Shown in pieces: positions 1 to 11,048 of a stretch of DNA of 64,000 nucleotides. How positions within the stretch are numbered: the first letter of the stretch is position 1; each line of letters begins with the position of its first letter. This stretch comes from Maniola hyperantus (lineage: Eukaryota; Arthropoda; Insecta; Lepidoptera; Nymphalidae). Made by a program: the position numbers and the translations under genes. The notes beneath the pieces were generated by a model, which saw only the letters and a program-made list of their open reading frames with translations, had not been told where the DNA came from and ran no database searches. Location: the NCBI RefSeq assembly GCF_902806685.2, contig NC_048556.1:4278001-4342000 (forward strand), in the 5' to 3' direction.

Positions 1-1615
1 CAACACGTGCATCCTCGAGGAAGGACGCTTTTTGTTACCTGACCTGAAGGCCCAGAAACTACTTCTTATTTGTGTTTCGAATGTCCAAAATTCCGAACCA
101 CGGCAGGGCGCGGTGCGGCGTCCTCAACTCGGTATTAGAAATCGATACTCGTACTCATTGATAATAATTAATAGGTTGGGGAGCGGTAAACATCTACTAC
201 ACGCCTCTCGTGTCCACTTACCCCAATATTAGTTTGAAGTGTAATTTTTTACGACTCCCGTTTTACCTACCGTTCAAGGGTTACGATAACGCAGGTCGAG
301 TGGCGGTACATAAAGTGGATTGCACGACGGGCAATGATGCCGGCACTCGAATGAAAGTCTTTGATCCGCCTTCGAGCCGAAGAAGCTTGGCGCCCTCCAT
401 TCTTTTCGGCGATTTATATGCATCCTATAAACTTTTATTTGACGCTAACAACCGCACAAAGGTCATGAGAAACCGAAGCGATTGTTAAAATTCAAATTTC
501 ACCTGCGAAAGTATAAACTTCGCTTTGCGAAAGCGGATTATATTTTCAATTTTATCTACAATCTCCATATCATCGCGGCGTATAATACAATATAATTCCA
601 TCAATTTGGTTGAGCAATTCGTAAGCGGCTTTGCGAGCACTCCGACTCAGTTTGGGGCTTTGTTAGCCGCTGCTGGCTGGGGTTAAACCGATATTACAGT
701 CTAGGGAGCGGCGGCGGACTAATCTCCTTTATTGCTGCGCTCAGGCTCGGAAATCCAGAGATATAGCCGCCGCGAGACCGTTTCCTCGTTCAATTTAGAT
801 CGCGAAAGCCAGCTTCGAATGTGCATTTGGATAGCTAATGTGAACAAAATGGCGTCTTAGTATTTTTCTAGCGAGTTAGGGGACTAGTAACGGTCGAATG
901 ACGGTTAGACTCCCCGCGCTATCTGCCCCCTCGTATTCGCTCCGATAACTTGCCCATGCGCACCCGACCGACACGACGCCGCGCCGCGCAGAACATTCAA
1001 AACACTATTTTTTACAATGCGCACCGTGCCATTACTACTTCACCTTTTGTTATTAACATCTTTGTCTGTACTTAAACCGCAATGCACGCGCAGTCTCGGT
1101 TTGTACCGGCACATTTTCTTCACATGGTAGCCCCAGAACAGGGTAAGGTTCGCCGAGTATAACACGTAAATCACGCGGTTAACGATGCGCACATATTACG
1201 TTCGTAATACATCACGTCCGCATAAAATATGAATCTTTACAATCCAATATAAATATCGTGCCATTACGAAACGAGCAGCGATACGCGTAGGAATGAATTC
1301 GCGTCCTGGAAACGCGTAGGCATGCAAATAAAAGAATAATTAATTTAAGAAATAGTCTGTATAGGATCTTGCCACGGCCGCAGTGGAAGATAAACGATCG
1401 GTGCGCGTGACCTCGCCCCCGACTCGGGACGCTAACGAACCTCTCTCTTTGTTGCCGTGTCCTTTGCGATGCCTCATAGATTCCGTAGCTAAAACGCGAA
1501 ACTGCGTACCGGTGAGGAACTATCGACCGTTTTTGCTGCGAGTATCACCGCTACTCGCACTTGTACTCCGCTTTGTCTCTGCGACGCGCTAACGAACCTA
1601 TTTCTTTTGTTGCAG
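1..1615. other. Intron or upstream sequence of Delta, no exon seen
   Basis: No coding exon was recognised here. The first visible Delta exon begins at 1616 with two bases of a split codon, so at least one earlier exon (with the DSL and N-terminal domains) must lie to the left of the window. A short stretch near 1431-1458 resembles the intron end near 1588-1615 (both contain gctaacgaacct followed by a pyrimidine tract), which looks like a small local duplication of the acceptor region. Confidence 0.6.
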
Positions 1616-3641
1616 CGAGATGCCTGCCCGGCTGCGACGCGGAGCACGGCCACTGCCTCAAGCCCGACGAATGCATGTAAGTGTCCACTTCGCACCTTTG
1701 TGCTAAACGTCCCTCCGCCGCTGAATCATTCAGCCGCCTCATTGTTGCGCCCGGAGGAGCATTTAGTCGCTCGTTATCACGTCGTATAGTTTACTGACTC
1801 GTGTCTTTGTTTGTCGCAGTTGTCATTCGGGCTGGGTGGGCGAGCTGTGCGACAAGTGCGAGCGGCATCCGGGCTGCGTGCACGGCACCTGCTCCAAGCC
1901 GTGGGACTGCATCTGCGAGGAGGGCTGGGGCGGCCTGTTTTGCAACCAGGACCTCAACTACTGCACCAACCACAAGCCGTGCCGCAACGGCGGCGTGTGC
2001 CACAACACGGGCCAGGGCAGCTACACCTGCGTGTGCCCGGCCGAGTACACCGGCCCGGACTGCGAGAAGTCGCTGCACTCCTGCTCCGTGCGACCCTGCC
2101 TCAACGGAGGCGCCTGCGTGCCCGATGAAGGTGGAGAACTGTCGTGCGCGTGTCCGTCGGGCTACGAGGGAGCGCACTGCGAAACTCGAAGACTGACTTG
2201 CGCCGACCGACCCTGTCGAAACGGCGGCACCTGTGAGCCTCGACAATCCGGCTACGTGTGCCTGTGTCCACCCGGCTACGCGGGTCTCGACTGCGCCGTC
2301 GAGGCCGACCCTTGTGCTGCCAACCCTTGTCGACACGGCGCGACCTGCACGCGGGCCGGAGACGGCTTCCAGTGCGCCTGCAAGACTGGCTACAGAGGCA
2401 ACCGGTGCGAAATCGACATCGACGACTGCGCGGGCGTGCTGTGCGAACACGGCGGTACCTGCGTCGACTTGGTGAACGGGCAGCGATGCCAGTGCGCGCC
2501 CGGCTTTCTCGGCCCTCGATGCGAAACACGAGTCGACTTCTGCCTGGCGAAGCCTTGCGCGAACGGCGGCGAGTGCCACGTCCTCGACAACGACTACGAG
2601 TGCAGATGTCGACCCGGTTTCGCCGGAAAAGATTGCAGTATTGACGTGGACGAATGCGCTTCATCCCCTTGCCGGAATGGGGGGACTTGTCGAGATCGCG
2701 TGGATGGATATCATTGCAACTGTCCGCCCGGATGGGGCGGGAAATCGTGTACGGTGTCGCTGGCGGACTTCGCGGCGGCCAAACCGGCGGGGGGTCACTT
2801 GAGAAGAGTCGGAGACGAAACGCCGGAAGAAGAGAGCTTGAGTGGAAGACACGTGGCGTTGATTGCTGCGCTGTCGGCTGCGGTGCCCGCGGCGGCGCTG
2901 GCGGCTGCCGTGGCCGTCGCCTGTATCAGGAGGAGAAGAAAACGCGCGCAGAACGCGGCGGACGCCGAAGCGCGAGCGCAGAACGCCGCCAACGCGGGCG
3001 GCGGCGGGCGTGTCATCAGGAACACGTGGGGCAAGTGCGAGGGGCCGGTGCCTGAGTGCCAGAACGCGCACAACGCCGCAGCAGAGGAGTGCAAGCGCAA
3101 GACGCTTAACACCGAGAGCGCCGCGCGGCTCCTCGCGGCCCTCGACCCGCGACTGTCGCGGCTCTCCGCGGACTCGGCGTATTGCGCTAATAGGTATGTA
3201 TTTATTCTTATGCTTTTATACCAACTCTTTCTCCTTTATATTCTTCTGTTTCTATTCTTATACCAACAGCTCTAACAACAAAACTCATTAAGTTCCGGTC
3301 TCATCCAAAATTTATTTAAATTTATTTATTATATGTGCCAGATTGACAAAAGTCTGCAGGTAATTTTGAATGTTTGTTTTCCTCAATGCAACAAATAGCA
3401 CTCCGCCGCTGACTTAAACGGTTCTGTTTGAAAAATGTCACACACTCATTGTAACGTGGGACATTTTTGTCACTCATACGTTTTCTCCTAAAGACCTCTT
3501 CACTAAAACTTTCAAATGAAGCTAACCCGTTTCCCTGTTTGTTGCAGCGATACGTCGCTCGTGAAGCGAGCGCTAGAAGGCGGAGGGGTCTACGTGCTCG
3601 ACGACCATTGCCTGCCGCCCACGTTTGCGACGCAAGTGTAG
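1616..3641 (+). CDS. Dl: Delta, Notch ligand, last three coding exons (5' partial)
   Basis: Exons are 1616-1676, 1820-3193 and 3548-3641. They join in frame across GT-AG introns, with stop TAG at 3639-3641. The product is a single-pass membrane ligand that activates Notch on neighbouring cells. The visible part has nine EGF repeats, the number in Drosophila Delta. They run from the short repeat containing CLPGCDAEHGHC, through the repeat with GTCSKPWDCICEEGWGG, to the last one with DVDECASSPCRNGG. A hydrophobic Ala-rich membrane segment (about 2863-2925) is followed by RRRRKRAQ and a tail with VIRNTWGK, matching the Drosophila juxtamembrane and NTW motifs. The last exon ends ...PPTFATQV, a class I PDZ-ligand pattern. 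The DSL domain and signal peptide lie outside the window. Exon GC content is very high against AT-rich introns. The family assignment is secure. Confidence 0.96.
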
Positions 3642-5650
3642 TGCCAACTGACGCGGCAGTGGACATTAACTTATTATTTATTCACAACGGACGCTCGTGC
3701 GATTCAGGCTGTGCGCCGCGTGTACATATAGCGTAAAGTGTAAAGTGACCCCTGTATAGACGGCTAGTGTTAAGTATTCGGATATATTTATTTGAGCGCG
3801 ATCCGTACGCCCTGTAAATAGTAATGGCCGATCGGATCGCTTTTCCACCCTTTATCGGCAAGCGTCGCCCGAACTGCATAGTGCATCTACCACATGGGGC
3901 CTCTGTTCTCTATGACATTGAAGACTGACGTGTTTGACGTCACAAAATTAATTAATAAATTGATTAAAAGTAATTTTGTGACGTCAACACTTTATGCATC
4001 TTACGCAAGTACTGTCAAGTTCACGTCACAATTATTTGCGACTCACGCGCATTTTAATGGCATAGGTTAAGAATAGGGGCCCACATTCCATATCATAAAT
4101 TCGAAATTTGAATAAAGCATTCGACTTCGAAATTTGAAATTGGTATGCCTTTCACTGATGTGAGCTGAACACTCGTAAAATGAACTCTAGTGTTGTGAGT
4201 TAGGGTTGTGTTCGGCAGCGGGTGAGGACCGCGCTTGCTGTGGGGTAGTGGACTGCGGTCCACTGTCTGCGATCTCTGTAGGTAACGGTGAAGCGGCGCG
4301 CGCGGTCTCGGTCCGCCGCGTGGTCCGCGACTAAGACGCGATACTGGACACCACTATTTACTATCACAAACTTTGTTTACCATAGACAATTTTATTTTTC
4401 ATTTCTACAATTTTTTACATTCTATTTTTAAATCTTTTTACAACCTTCCTGCACCAGCACATTTTTTATATATTTTAATGTCTTTTTTCTAAATAGAGAT
4501 TAAAAATAAATCTTTGTGATAAGAACTCCTTGGTAGTCAGTATCGGTTCTATGATTCACACCCCGCTGTCCCTTTTTAGACTCGCACCAGTATAGAAACC
4601 AAAACGTGCGTTAAATAAGATTTTTAGACTAATTAAAAAAATAACGCAAATCGGCGTTTATCTGTTTTTTTACATTGATTATTTTGTGATTGACTAATTG
4701 TTGTCATTGTTCCTATGATTATGATTGTTAATTTAACACTTGAAAAAAATCTTGTTACGGTTTTTTTGAAAATCGACAAAGATTTTTTGCACACATAGGT
4801 ACCTTTTATAACTTTTGTTATATCTGAAATTTAGTAAAAACACGTTCCTCGATCCGAGCGCCATCTTTGTTTCCTTTACGCGCTAAACGTGGAGGGGGTA
4901 AAAATCGCTCTCGAATCTCAGTAATTAACAGCGCACGTAATTAGATCATAGGATAAAAGTAATTTGTGTACTTATAAGAAACAAATGTCGAAACCTAAGT
5001 CATTGTGTATAAAAAAAACTATTAAGTTTTAGTTATTTAAGTATATTCTCCATTACTTTGGTAAGAGTATTGCGACAATACGGTGTCATCAGGCAACATA
5101 GGACTCGATACTGCAGGTTGTTGTAACTTATTTATTTGAATGCGTCCAGTGCAGAGTTGTTGAGTTTCCACGCGTGATTCCAAGCCACGGCTCGTCGCAT
5201 GTTCTGACTTACCGACGAATGTGGGACGCGCCGTCGACGAATCGTCGTTAGAAATAATTTATTTTAAATTGCCTTTTTATGGAAAGTGGAGCACACTGTA
5301 GATATTATTTTTTAAGCGATAGGGCGTTACCTCTTATGTTGCCTTTTGCGCTCATAGATTAATGAGGGTTAAACGACAAAATTGTAAAATTTATATAAAA
5401 ACTATGAATAGACTGATGATCAATAATAATGTTCTTGTATTTAATTTTTGTAAGATGACAAAATGTAAGAATAAATTATGTGAAAATAGGAAAACATTAC
5501 CAAGCGAGATAATAATCATATCTAGTGTACTTAATTGATCACAGTTGATTGTGTGTCTACCTTTCATTTTTCTTTTTGAGAACATTGTACATTTTTTTAA
5601 AGATATTTTATGCGCCTAAATATAATAAAATTCGTTTTGAAACCAATAAA
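3642..5650 (+). other. Probable Delta 3' UTR with several polyadenylation signals
   Basis: No coding sequence follows the Delta stop. AATAAA occurs at 4111-4116 and again at 5645-5650, so the 3' UTR could be short or about 2 kb long. A TGTGATA K-box-like heptamer lies at 4515-4521; in Drosophila, K boxes are microRNA-responsive sites in many Notch-pathway 3' UTRs. A GC-rich island occurs at about 4200-4335. The true transcript end cannot be fixed from sequence alone. Confidence 0.45.
3934..3987. repeat. 17-bp perfect inverted repeat around TGACGTCA in Delta 3' region
   Basis: The arms 3934-3950 and 3971-3987 are perfectly complementary (TTGACGTCACAAAATTA and its reverse complement) around a 20-base AT-rich loop. 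Each arm carries the palindrome TGACGTCA. It lies about 290 bases after the Delta stop and before the first AATAAA, so it would be transcribed as a hairpin. Confidence 0.8.
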
Positions 5651-6329
5651 ATGACAGTATTTTTAATTTATTTATATAAATAATTATTAAAACAAATGAT
5701 TGTGAATTACTTTTAATTTAATTGAAAAATCATGTTTAATTATTTTTTGAACTCTGTTTTTGAATTGACTGAAGCGAAATTGTCTTCTTGATTTGTATGT
5801 ACACATTTAAATGAGAATAATGAATGCATTTATAGTTAGGTGTGAGTATACTGAAAGACGAAAAAGAAATTCAAATCATTCCATTTCTTGTAAGTTGACT
5901 ATTGTAAACAAAAAAAAATATTTTCTATCTATCTATTTTTATTTTGCATGCGAAACAAGTGATTATCTTTAATTATATTCTATTTTTTCTTTAGTTAGAT
6001 AAAGCGTAATAATTTATTGTCTTTTCCTTGTGTTTGCTTTTAGTATATTCACATTTTTTTTCTAATTCAAAAGAAAAATGAAAGCAAATCCTAAGTAGAT
6101 GGGAAGCGTAAAAGATAACTCCATAGATCCTATCACAAATAAAGTCATTGTAATGTAATGCGGTGATATATTTGCCAGCGTCAAGCGTGTATGTGACGAA
6201 TGTGTATTATTGTGCAACGATGCAAGGAGAAATAAAATGTTAATAAACAATTGTTTACAAAAGATTAAAAATGCATTTAATTTCTTACCCTGATGAAAAT
6301 GTTCTACAGTCATCTAATTGTCGTTTTTA

Positions 6330-6612
6330 CGGTTCCGTACCTCAAAAGGAAAAAAATAGGCACTATAGGATCACTTTGTTGTCTGTCTGTCTGTCGCATT
6401 TGTCGAGAAAACCTATAGGGTACTTCCCGTTGGAGGTTGACCTAGAATCATATTTTTCGTTTACAGCGCCATCTATGTGATTTAATAAATTAGAATTAAT
6501 CATATAGCCATCTATATGATTAATTCTTTTGCAGTTGCACAAAAATGTTAAAATGTCTTGTACGATAGTACGGAACCCTTCGTGTGCGAGTCCGACTCGC
6601 ACTTAGCCGGTT
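6330..6612 (-). repeat. GGGTTCCGTA-type interspersed repeat, partial, reverse orientation
   Basis: It begins with ggttccgtacctcaaaagg and ends with cgagtccgactcgcacttag next to ccggttttt. These are the same ends seen in the fuller copies at 8396-8853, 43645-44100 and 46645-47062. The copy is internally rearranged and shortened. The family is common in this window; its class (SINE-like or non-autonomous DNA element) is not resolved. Confidence 0.7.
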
Positions 6613-7194
6613 TTTTATCGACTACCTACAAATTCGCCCTTGACTGCGAACCACCGATGGTGATGGTGCAAACTGGCTATGGAACTTATTGAACCTATAC
6701 TTAGCTTACCCCAATTGGTTTCTGCACGGCAACGTAATGGAACGCTAAATCACTTTTCGACACGGTCACACGGCACAAGGGTCCATCACGCCTGGCCGCC
6801 CCGCTCCCACCTGGGCCACAGGCTAATAGTATGTGGCAATCTAATCTAATAGGGTGGGTAGACGGTATATAATAAAACAACAAAATTTCAACTTATCTAT
6901 TTATTTGGTGCCTTAAACAATTTAGTATTTACAAAATACCTTAAAGTAAGAATTATTCTCGTTCAAAAATTGTTGATCAAATGAAGGTTGGGATTGCACA
7001 TAAGTCAAAATATATATACTTAATTAACCATTTTTTACTTCATTAGAAAAGTACATAAAACTTGCTCTTTCCATCACTCTTAAATATCTAAATTACGTGC
7101 AATTAACCTTACGTCAAAAACTTTTTAATTCACTAGCCCACAAGACAATAATTTGAATTTAATACGTGACTTAGTACATACATACATACATGTG

Positions 7195-7345
7195 TATAGT
7201 ACGCGACAGGTCGATGGTTGAGACAATCAGGGAGGGAACGACCCGAATAGCCCCCGCGCTAACCCGGTGCGGGCGAGCACAGGTTACGTACGGGTGTGTG
7301 GGGCGTCATTCCGCCTTATACCCCGATTGCCATCTCGACCTGCCG
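7195..7345 (+). repeat. GC-rich repeat fragment ending in CGATTGCCATCTCGACCTG
   Basis: A GC-rich island in AT-rich DNA ends with gattgccatctcgacctg. The same tail occurs near 11687-11713 and at 45933-45960. This suggests the 3' end of a dispersed retroelement (LINE or SINE); no reading frame is preserved. Confidence 0.5.
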
Positions 7346-8395
7346 CGGACTTTACATAGACAAGCTTGTACTATTTTATACGAAACTTGTGATTGCATTG
7401 TATTAATTTCGATCCATGCCGATTGTTCAGGGTGCCTATTCTAATGAATGATCTAAACATAATGCTATTGTTTTCACACAGACAGACAGGGTTTGAATAT
7501 TTTTTAAACCTTTTCATTTTTTGTTTACGTTAAAAACAAAAATTATGACAGGCACTTTGGCTGAAATGAAAAAGAATTTAAGCTAGACACTCTTATTTTT
7601 GTTTTATTTAAAAGAGTAACTGCCGAGTTTCTGGCCGGCTCCTCTCAGTACAATTTTCTTTCCGAGTCTGTGATTAGAGTCCTGGCATAATATAAGTGGC
7701 AAGGTTGTCCAACATGAAATTGAAAAAAAAAAGAAAATCGAAAAGTCACGAGATCATACACACTACACGTCCTTTATATTAAAACTAATTAATATATAAT
7801 TAATATTATTATTGTACCGTCACATTAGCTATTCCAAACGTTTTTAAATTTTATTCTTTACCGAATATGAATCAAGTTTTCGTGAATAACCTTTCATTTC
7901 TGGGCACGAATAACGTTGACAACAAGATTTTTAGAAAGACAAGAAAAGAAGACAAACAGAATTTTTTTAAACCTAAATAATATTTTACGCTGTATGTTAA
8001 GAAATACTTAATCTTACGATAAAAATAGTCTATTGATTATTTACTAAAGTAAATATTCTAAATATAGAAATATTCAGTAGAAGATCGTTTAAGTTCAAAA
8101 TTACCTAGTAGGAAACTATTACTTATAAGGATAACCGCCCCATGGCCATTAAAGGTTCGTACGCACCTGAGCGGCGCGGCGCGGCGCTTCAGTCCGACTG
8201 CAGAACGCGTCACCTCAGGCCGCTCGACGGTGCCTACCGCACTACAACTTCAGTACGCGGCACCTCGCGTCACTTGCGCGTCACTTTTACACCCGTTCGC
8301 GTACGAGCAACAACGTCGCAAGATGAGCGACAGTGAAGAGGATTTGATTATTATTTCTTTGTTGTGCAGAAGAAGAACGAATTATCGAAGAGAAA

Positions 8396-8738
8396 AAACC
8401 GGCCAAGTGCGAGTCAGGCTCGCGCAATGAGGGTTCCGTACTACAGTCGTATGATTTCGATAATTCAAAAACTATGATGCATAAAAATAAATAAAAATCT
8501 GTTTTAGAATGTACAGGTGAAGACCTTTCATATGATACCCCACTTGGTATAGTCACTCACTTCGAAAGTTGAAAATACTAATTATTAGTTCATGACCACA
8601 ATTTAATTTTTTTTGTGTGATCTAACCCTAAATTCACGGTTTTCAGATTTTTCCCCAAATGTCAGCTATAAGATCTACCTACCTGCCAAATTTCATGATT
8701 CTAGGTCAACGGGAAGTACCCTGTAGGTTTCTTGACAG

Positions 8739-8802
<64 letters not shown>

Positions 8803-8853
8803 CAAAGTGATCCTATAAGAGTTCCGTTTTTCCTTTTGAGGTACGGAACCCTA
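8396..8853 (+). repeat. GGGTTCCGTA-type interspersed repeat, near complete
   Basis: It runs from ccggccaagtgcgagtcagg through gagggttccgtactacag to the end gaggtacggaaccctaaa, so the inner ends are inverted (AGGGTTCCGTAC / GTACGGAACCCT). It contains a GACA microsatellite at about 8733-8801. The copies at 43645-44100 and 46645-47062 match it in reverse orientation over most of the length. Confidence 0.85.
8733..8801 (+). repeat. (GACA)n microsatellite
   Basis: About sixteen GACA units with one GACG interruption, inside the 8396-8853 repeat. The matching site in the copy at 46645-47062 is a (GTCT)n run on the opposite strand, so the microsatellite belongs to the repeat family. Confidence 0.95.
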
Positions 8854-9189
8854 AAAAAGAAGAAGAAATGGATTGCTGACATACCAAAGTCACGCTATCA
8901 AGAAGGATATCACATTTTGTTTCCTCGCCTTCTTAATGACTCTGTACCATTTCACATTTACTTCAGAATGTCGAAGACAAAATTCTTTATGCTATTGCCT
9001 AATAGTTTTTGTGGAAATTACATTAGAAACAATAGGTATACCACACAGGTCGGTAATATAATCCTACAAGAAACCTATGTCCAGCAGTGGACATATCTAT
9101 CGGTTGATGATGATGATGATGATGATAGTTTTTATGGAAATTATAAAAAAATATTTATGCATATCCATACTTATATTATTATCAACGCA

Positions 9190-9700
9190 AAAGTGTATTT
9201 GTCTGTCTATCTACTAGCTTTTTACGGCTCAACTGCTTAACCGAATTTGATGAAATTTGGTACAAAGTTGAATTACATCCCGGGGAAGGACAGGCTACTT
9301 TTTATCCTGGAAAATGAAAGAATTTCCACAGGATTGTTAAAGGCCCATTTATATGAAGTTTGGACCAGAGGTAGCTTGCATTCCGGGAATTGACAGAGGT
9401 AGGCAACTTTTTATCCCGGAAAATCAAAGAGTTCACACGGGATTAAAAATCTAAAAAAAAATGCAACTAGATGATGCCTGCGACTTCGTCCGCGTGGATT
9501 TAGATTTTTCTATAGGTGAGCACATTTCCGGGAATTACCTACTCGTACCTATATACCTGAGATAGATTATACCCTGTAGGATAAAAGTAGCCTATGTGTA
9601 CCTACACATAGGCTAGTTTTATCCCGAAAATCAAAAAGTTTCCACGGGATTTTTAAAAAACCTACATCTACGCGAACGAAGTTGCGGGCATCAGCTAGTC
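9190..9700. mobile_element. Mosaic of Helitron-like element pieces
   Basis: It contains several copies of the phrase ctactttttatcccggaaaa and two hairpin-type 3' ends (tgcgacttcgtccgcgtgg near 9479 on the reverse strand, and cgcgaacgaagttgcgggca followed by CTAGT near 9700). The pieces are in both orientations, so this looks like nested or tandem insertion of one family. Confidence 0.55.
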
Positions 9701-9809
9701 CCTTAGGTTCTGTGGAAATTACATTAGAAAAAGCATTTTCGCAAAATGTCTTTGTTTTATGTGCAATAGAATATATAAAATAGGCAGGTAAACACAGGTA
9801 CATATTATA

Positions 9810-10038
9810 TCTAAATACCTATATAAAAGAAAAAGGTGACTGACTGACTGATCTATCAACGCACAGCTCAAACTACTTGACGGATCGGGCTGAAATTTGG
9901 CATGCTGGCTAGCTAACTAGCTAATATGACGTAGACATCCGCTAAAAAGGGATTTATGAAAATTCAACCCCTAAGGGGGTAAAATAGGGGTTCGAGATTT
10001 GTGTAGTCCACGCGGACGACGTCGCGGGCATAAGCTAG
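9810..10038 (+). mobile_element. Helitron-like non-autonomous element, family 2
   Basis: It starts TCTAAATA after an A and ends with a GC hairpin (cgcggacgacgtcgcgggc) followed by CTAG before a T. 5'-TC, a 3' hairpin, CTRR and insertion between A and T are the known hallmarks of Helitrons. Copies starting the same way are at 13702 and 57921. No Rep/helicase gene is present. Confidence 0.65.
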
Positions 10039-11048
10039 TATAATATAAATACAAGTACAACAATAGGTAGGCATATTTCCGAAACTATTAATTCTACCTA
10101 GATGAAGTAGGTAGGTATAATATGTACATAATATATTATAGTTATTTAATCAGGATTATTTTTACCATTGATGTTTTCTCATAACGCTCGGAGAGACATT
10201 TATACATTTAGACACTGGGAAGGGGGGAAGCCGACATCCTAGGGGTTGGGACCTTTGAGGATATACTTCTAAGAGCATGAGGAACACGTCATGTGTCAAA
10301 AATTAAACCTACGTTATTTATTTTGAGGTCTATCTTGCCGATTCTTGCCTGTACTTTAAATACCTAACAAGATGCGCGTGTATCTTATTCGAGCGACGTA
10401 CGCATACTGAAGCGCCGCGCCGCGCCGCTGGGTATGTCGCACTAGCGTCACTGCACTGCGCGTCGCTTCAGTGCGCTTCAAAATATTCTCTCCAGCCGTG
10501 CCGCGCGGCAACGCGCGGTGAAGCGCCGCGCCGCGCCGCTCTAGTGCGATATGCGCCATACAAAATGATAGAAATGATATTTTGAAGCTCTGTGCCGCGA
10601 CGTGAAGCTCACTGAAGCGCCGCGCCGCGCCGCTCAGGTGCGTACGAACCTTAAGTATTTAAAATTGAATCTTATCTTAAGGAACAAATTTTCAAAGGGA
10701 GTAAAAATTAGTTTTCACGCGATATTTTAACTTTTTGAACCGTACTTTTCACATGGCATACGCGTATACGCATAGAGTTAAAATGGCGCATGAGAAGTTA
10801 TTTTGTACGGAGTATAAATAATTGTGGCTGGATATTTTTTTCACTAAATGACCGCTTGTGGCAATCTAGACACTTCCTATTATTTATCAAAAATCTTAAT
10901 CTAAATTGAATTATGTGTAAATACAATTAAATTGTTAAATTGGTTGTTACTTTCAATAGTAATTGATCGACCGGTTGATCCATATTCGAGGAAGAAATTG
11001 AGTATTGAATAGCCAATATGAAGATGCACCGTAAGCCTTAATTCTAGT

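Larger units (their letters stand above)
5651..8152. other. Intergenic AT-rich DNA between Delta and the TTAA unit
   Basis: No gene was recognised. The stretch contains two repeat fragments listed separately (6330-6612 and 7195-7345) and otherwise AT-rich sequence. Short open frames here lack codon structure or known motifs. Confidence 0.5.
8153..10650. mobile_element. 2.5-kb unit with about 40-bp terminal inverted repeats flanked by TTAA
   Basis: The left end at 8153 (AGGTTCGTACGCACCTGAGC...) is the inverted copy of the right end finishing at 10650 (...GCTCAGGTGCGTACGAACC). The inverted match continues through a GGCGC-rich block for about 40 bases. TTAA flanks both sides (8149-8152 and 10651-10654), the target duplication of piggyBac-type elements. 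No transposase was found. The interior holds other repeats (8396-8853, 9190-9700, 9810-10038). Near the right end the block gaagcgccgcgccgcgccgc recurs about three times (near 10410, 10521 and 10615). It could be one non-autonomous element or two related MITEs bracketing other DNA. Confidence 0.65.

Noticed and set aside
1791..3291. Long minus-strand and off-frame open frames over the Delta exon
   Set aside because: These are shadows of the GC-rich Delta exon; the true frame shows ordered EGF repeats and a membrane segment.
8659..9240. 193-codon open frame starting MSAIRSTYLPNFM
   Set aside because: It runs through the GGGTTCCGTA repeat and its GACA microsatellite; the Asp/Arg/Gln/Thr run is microsatellite-derived.
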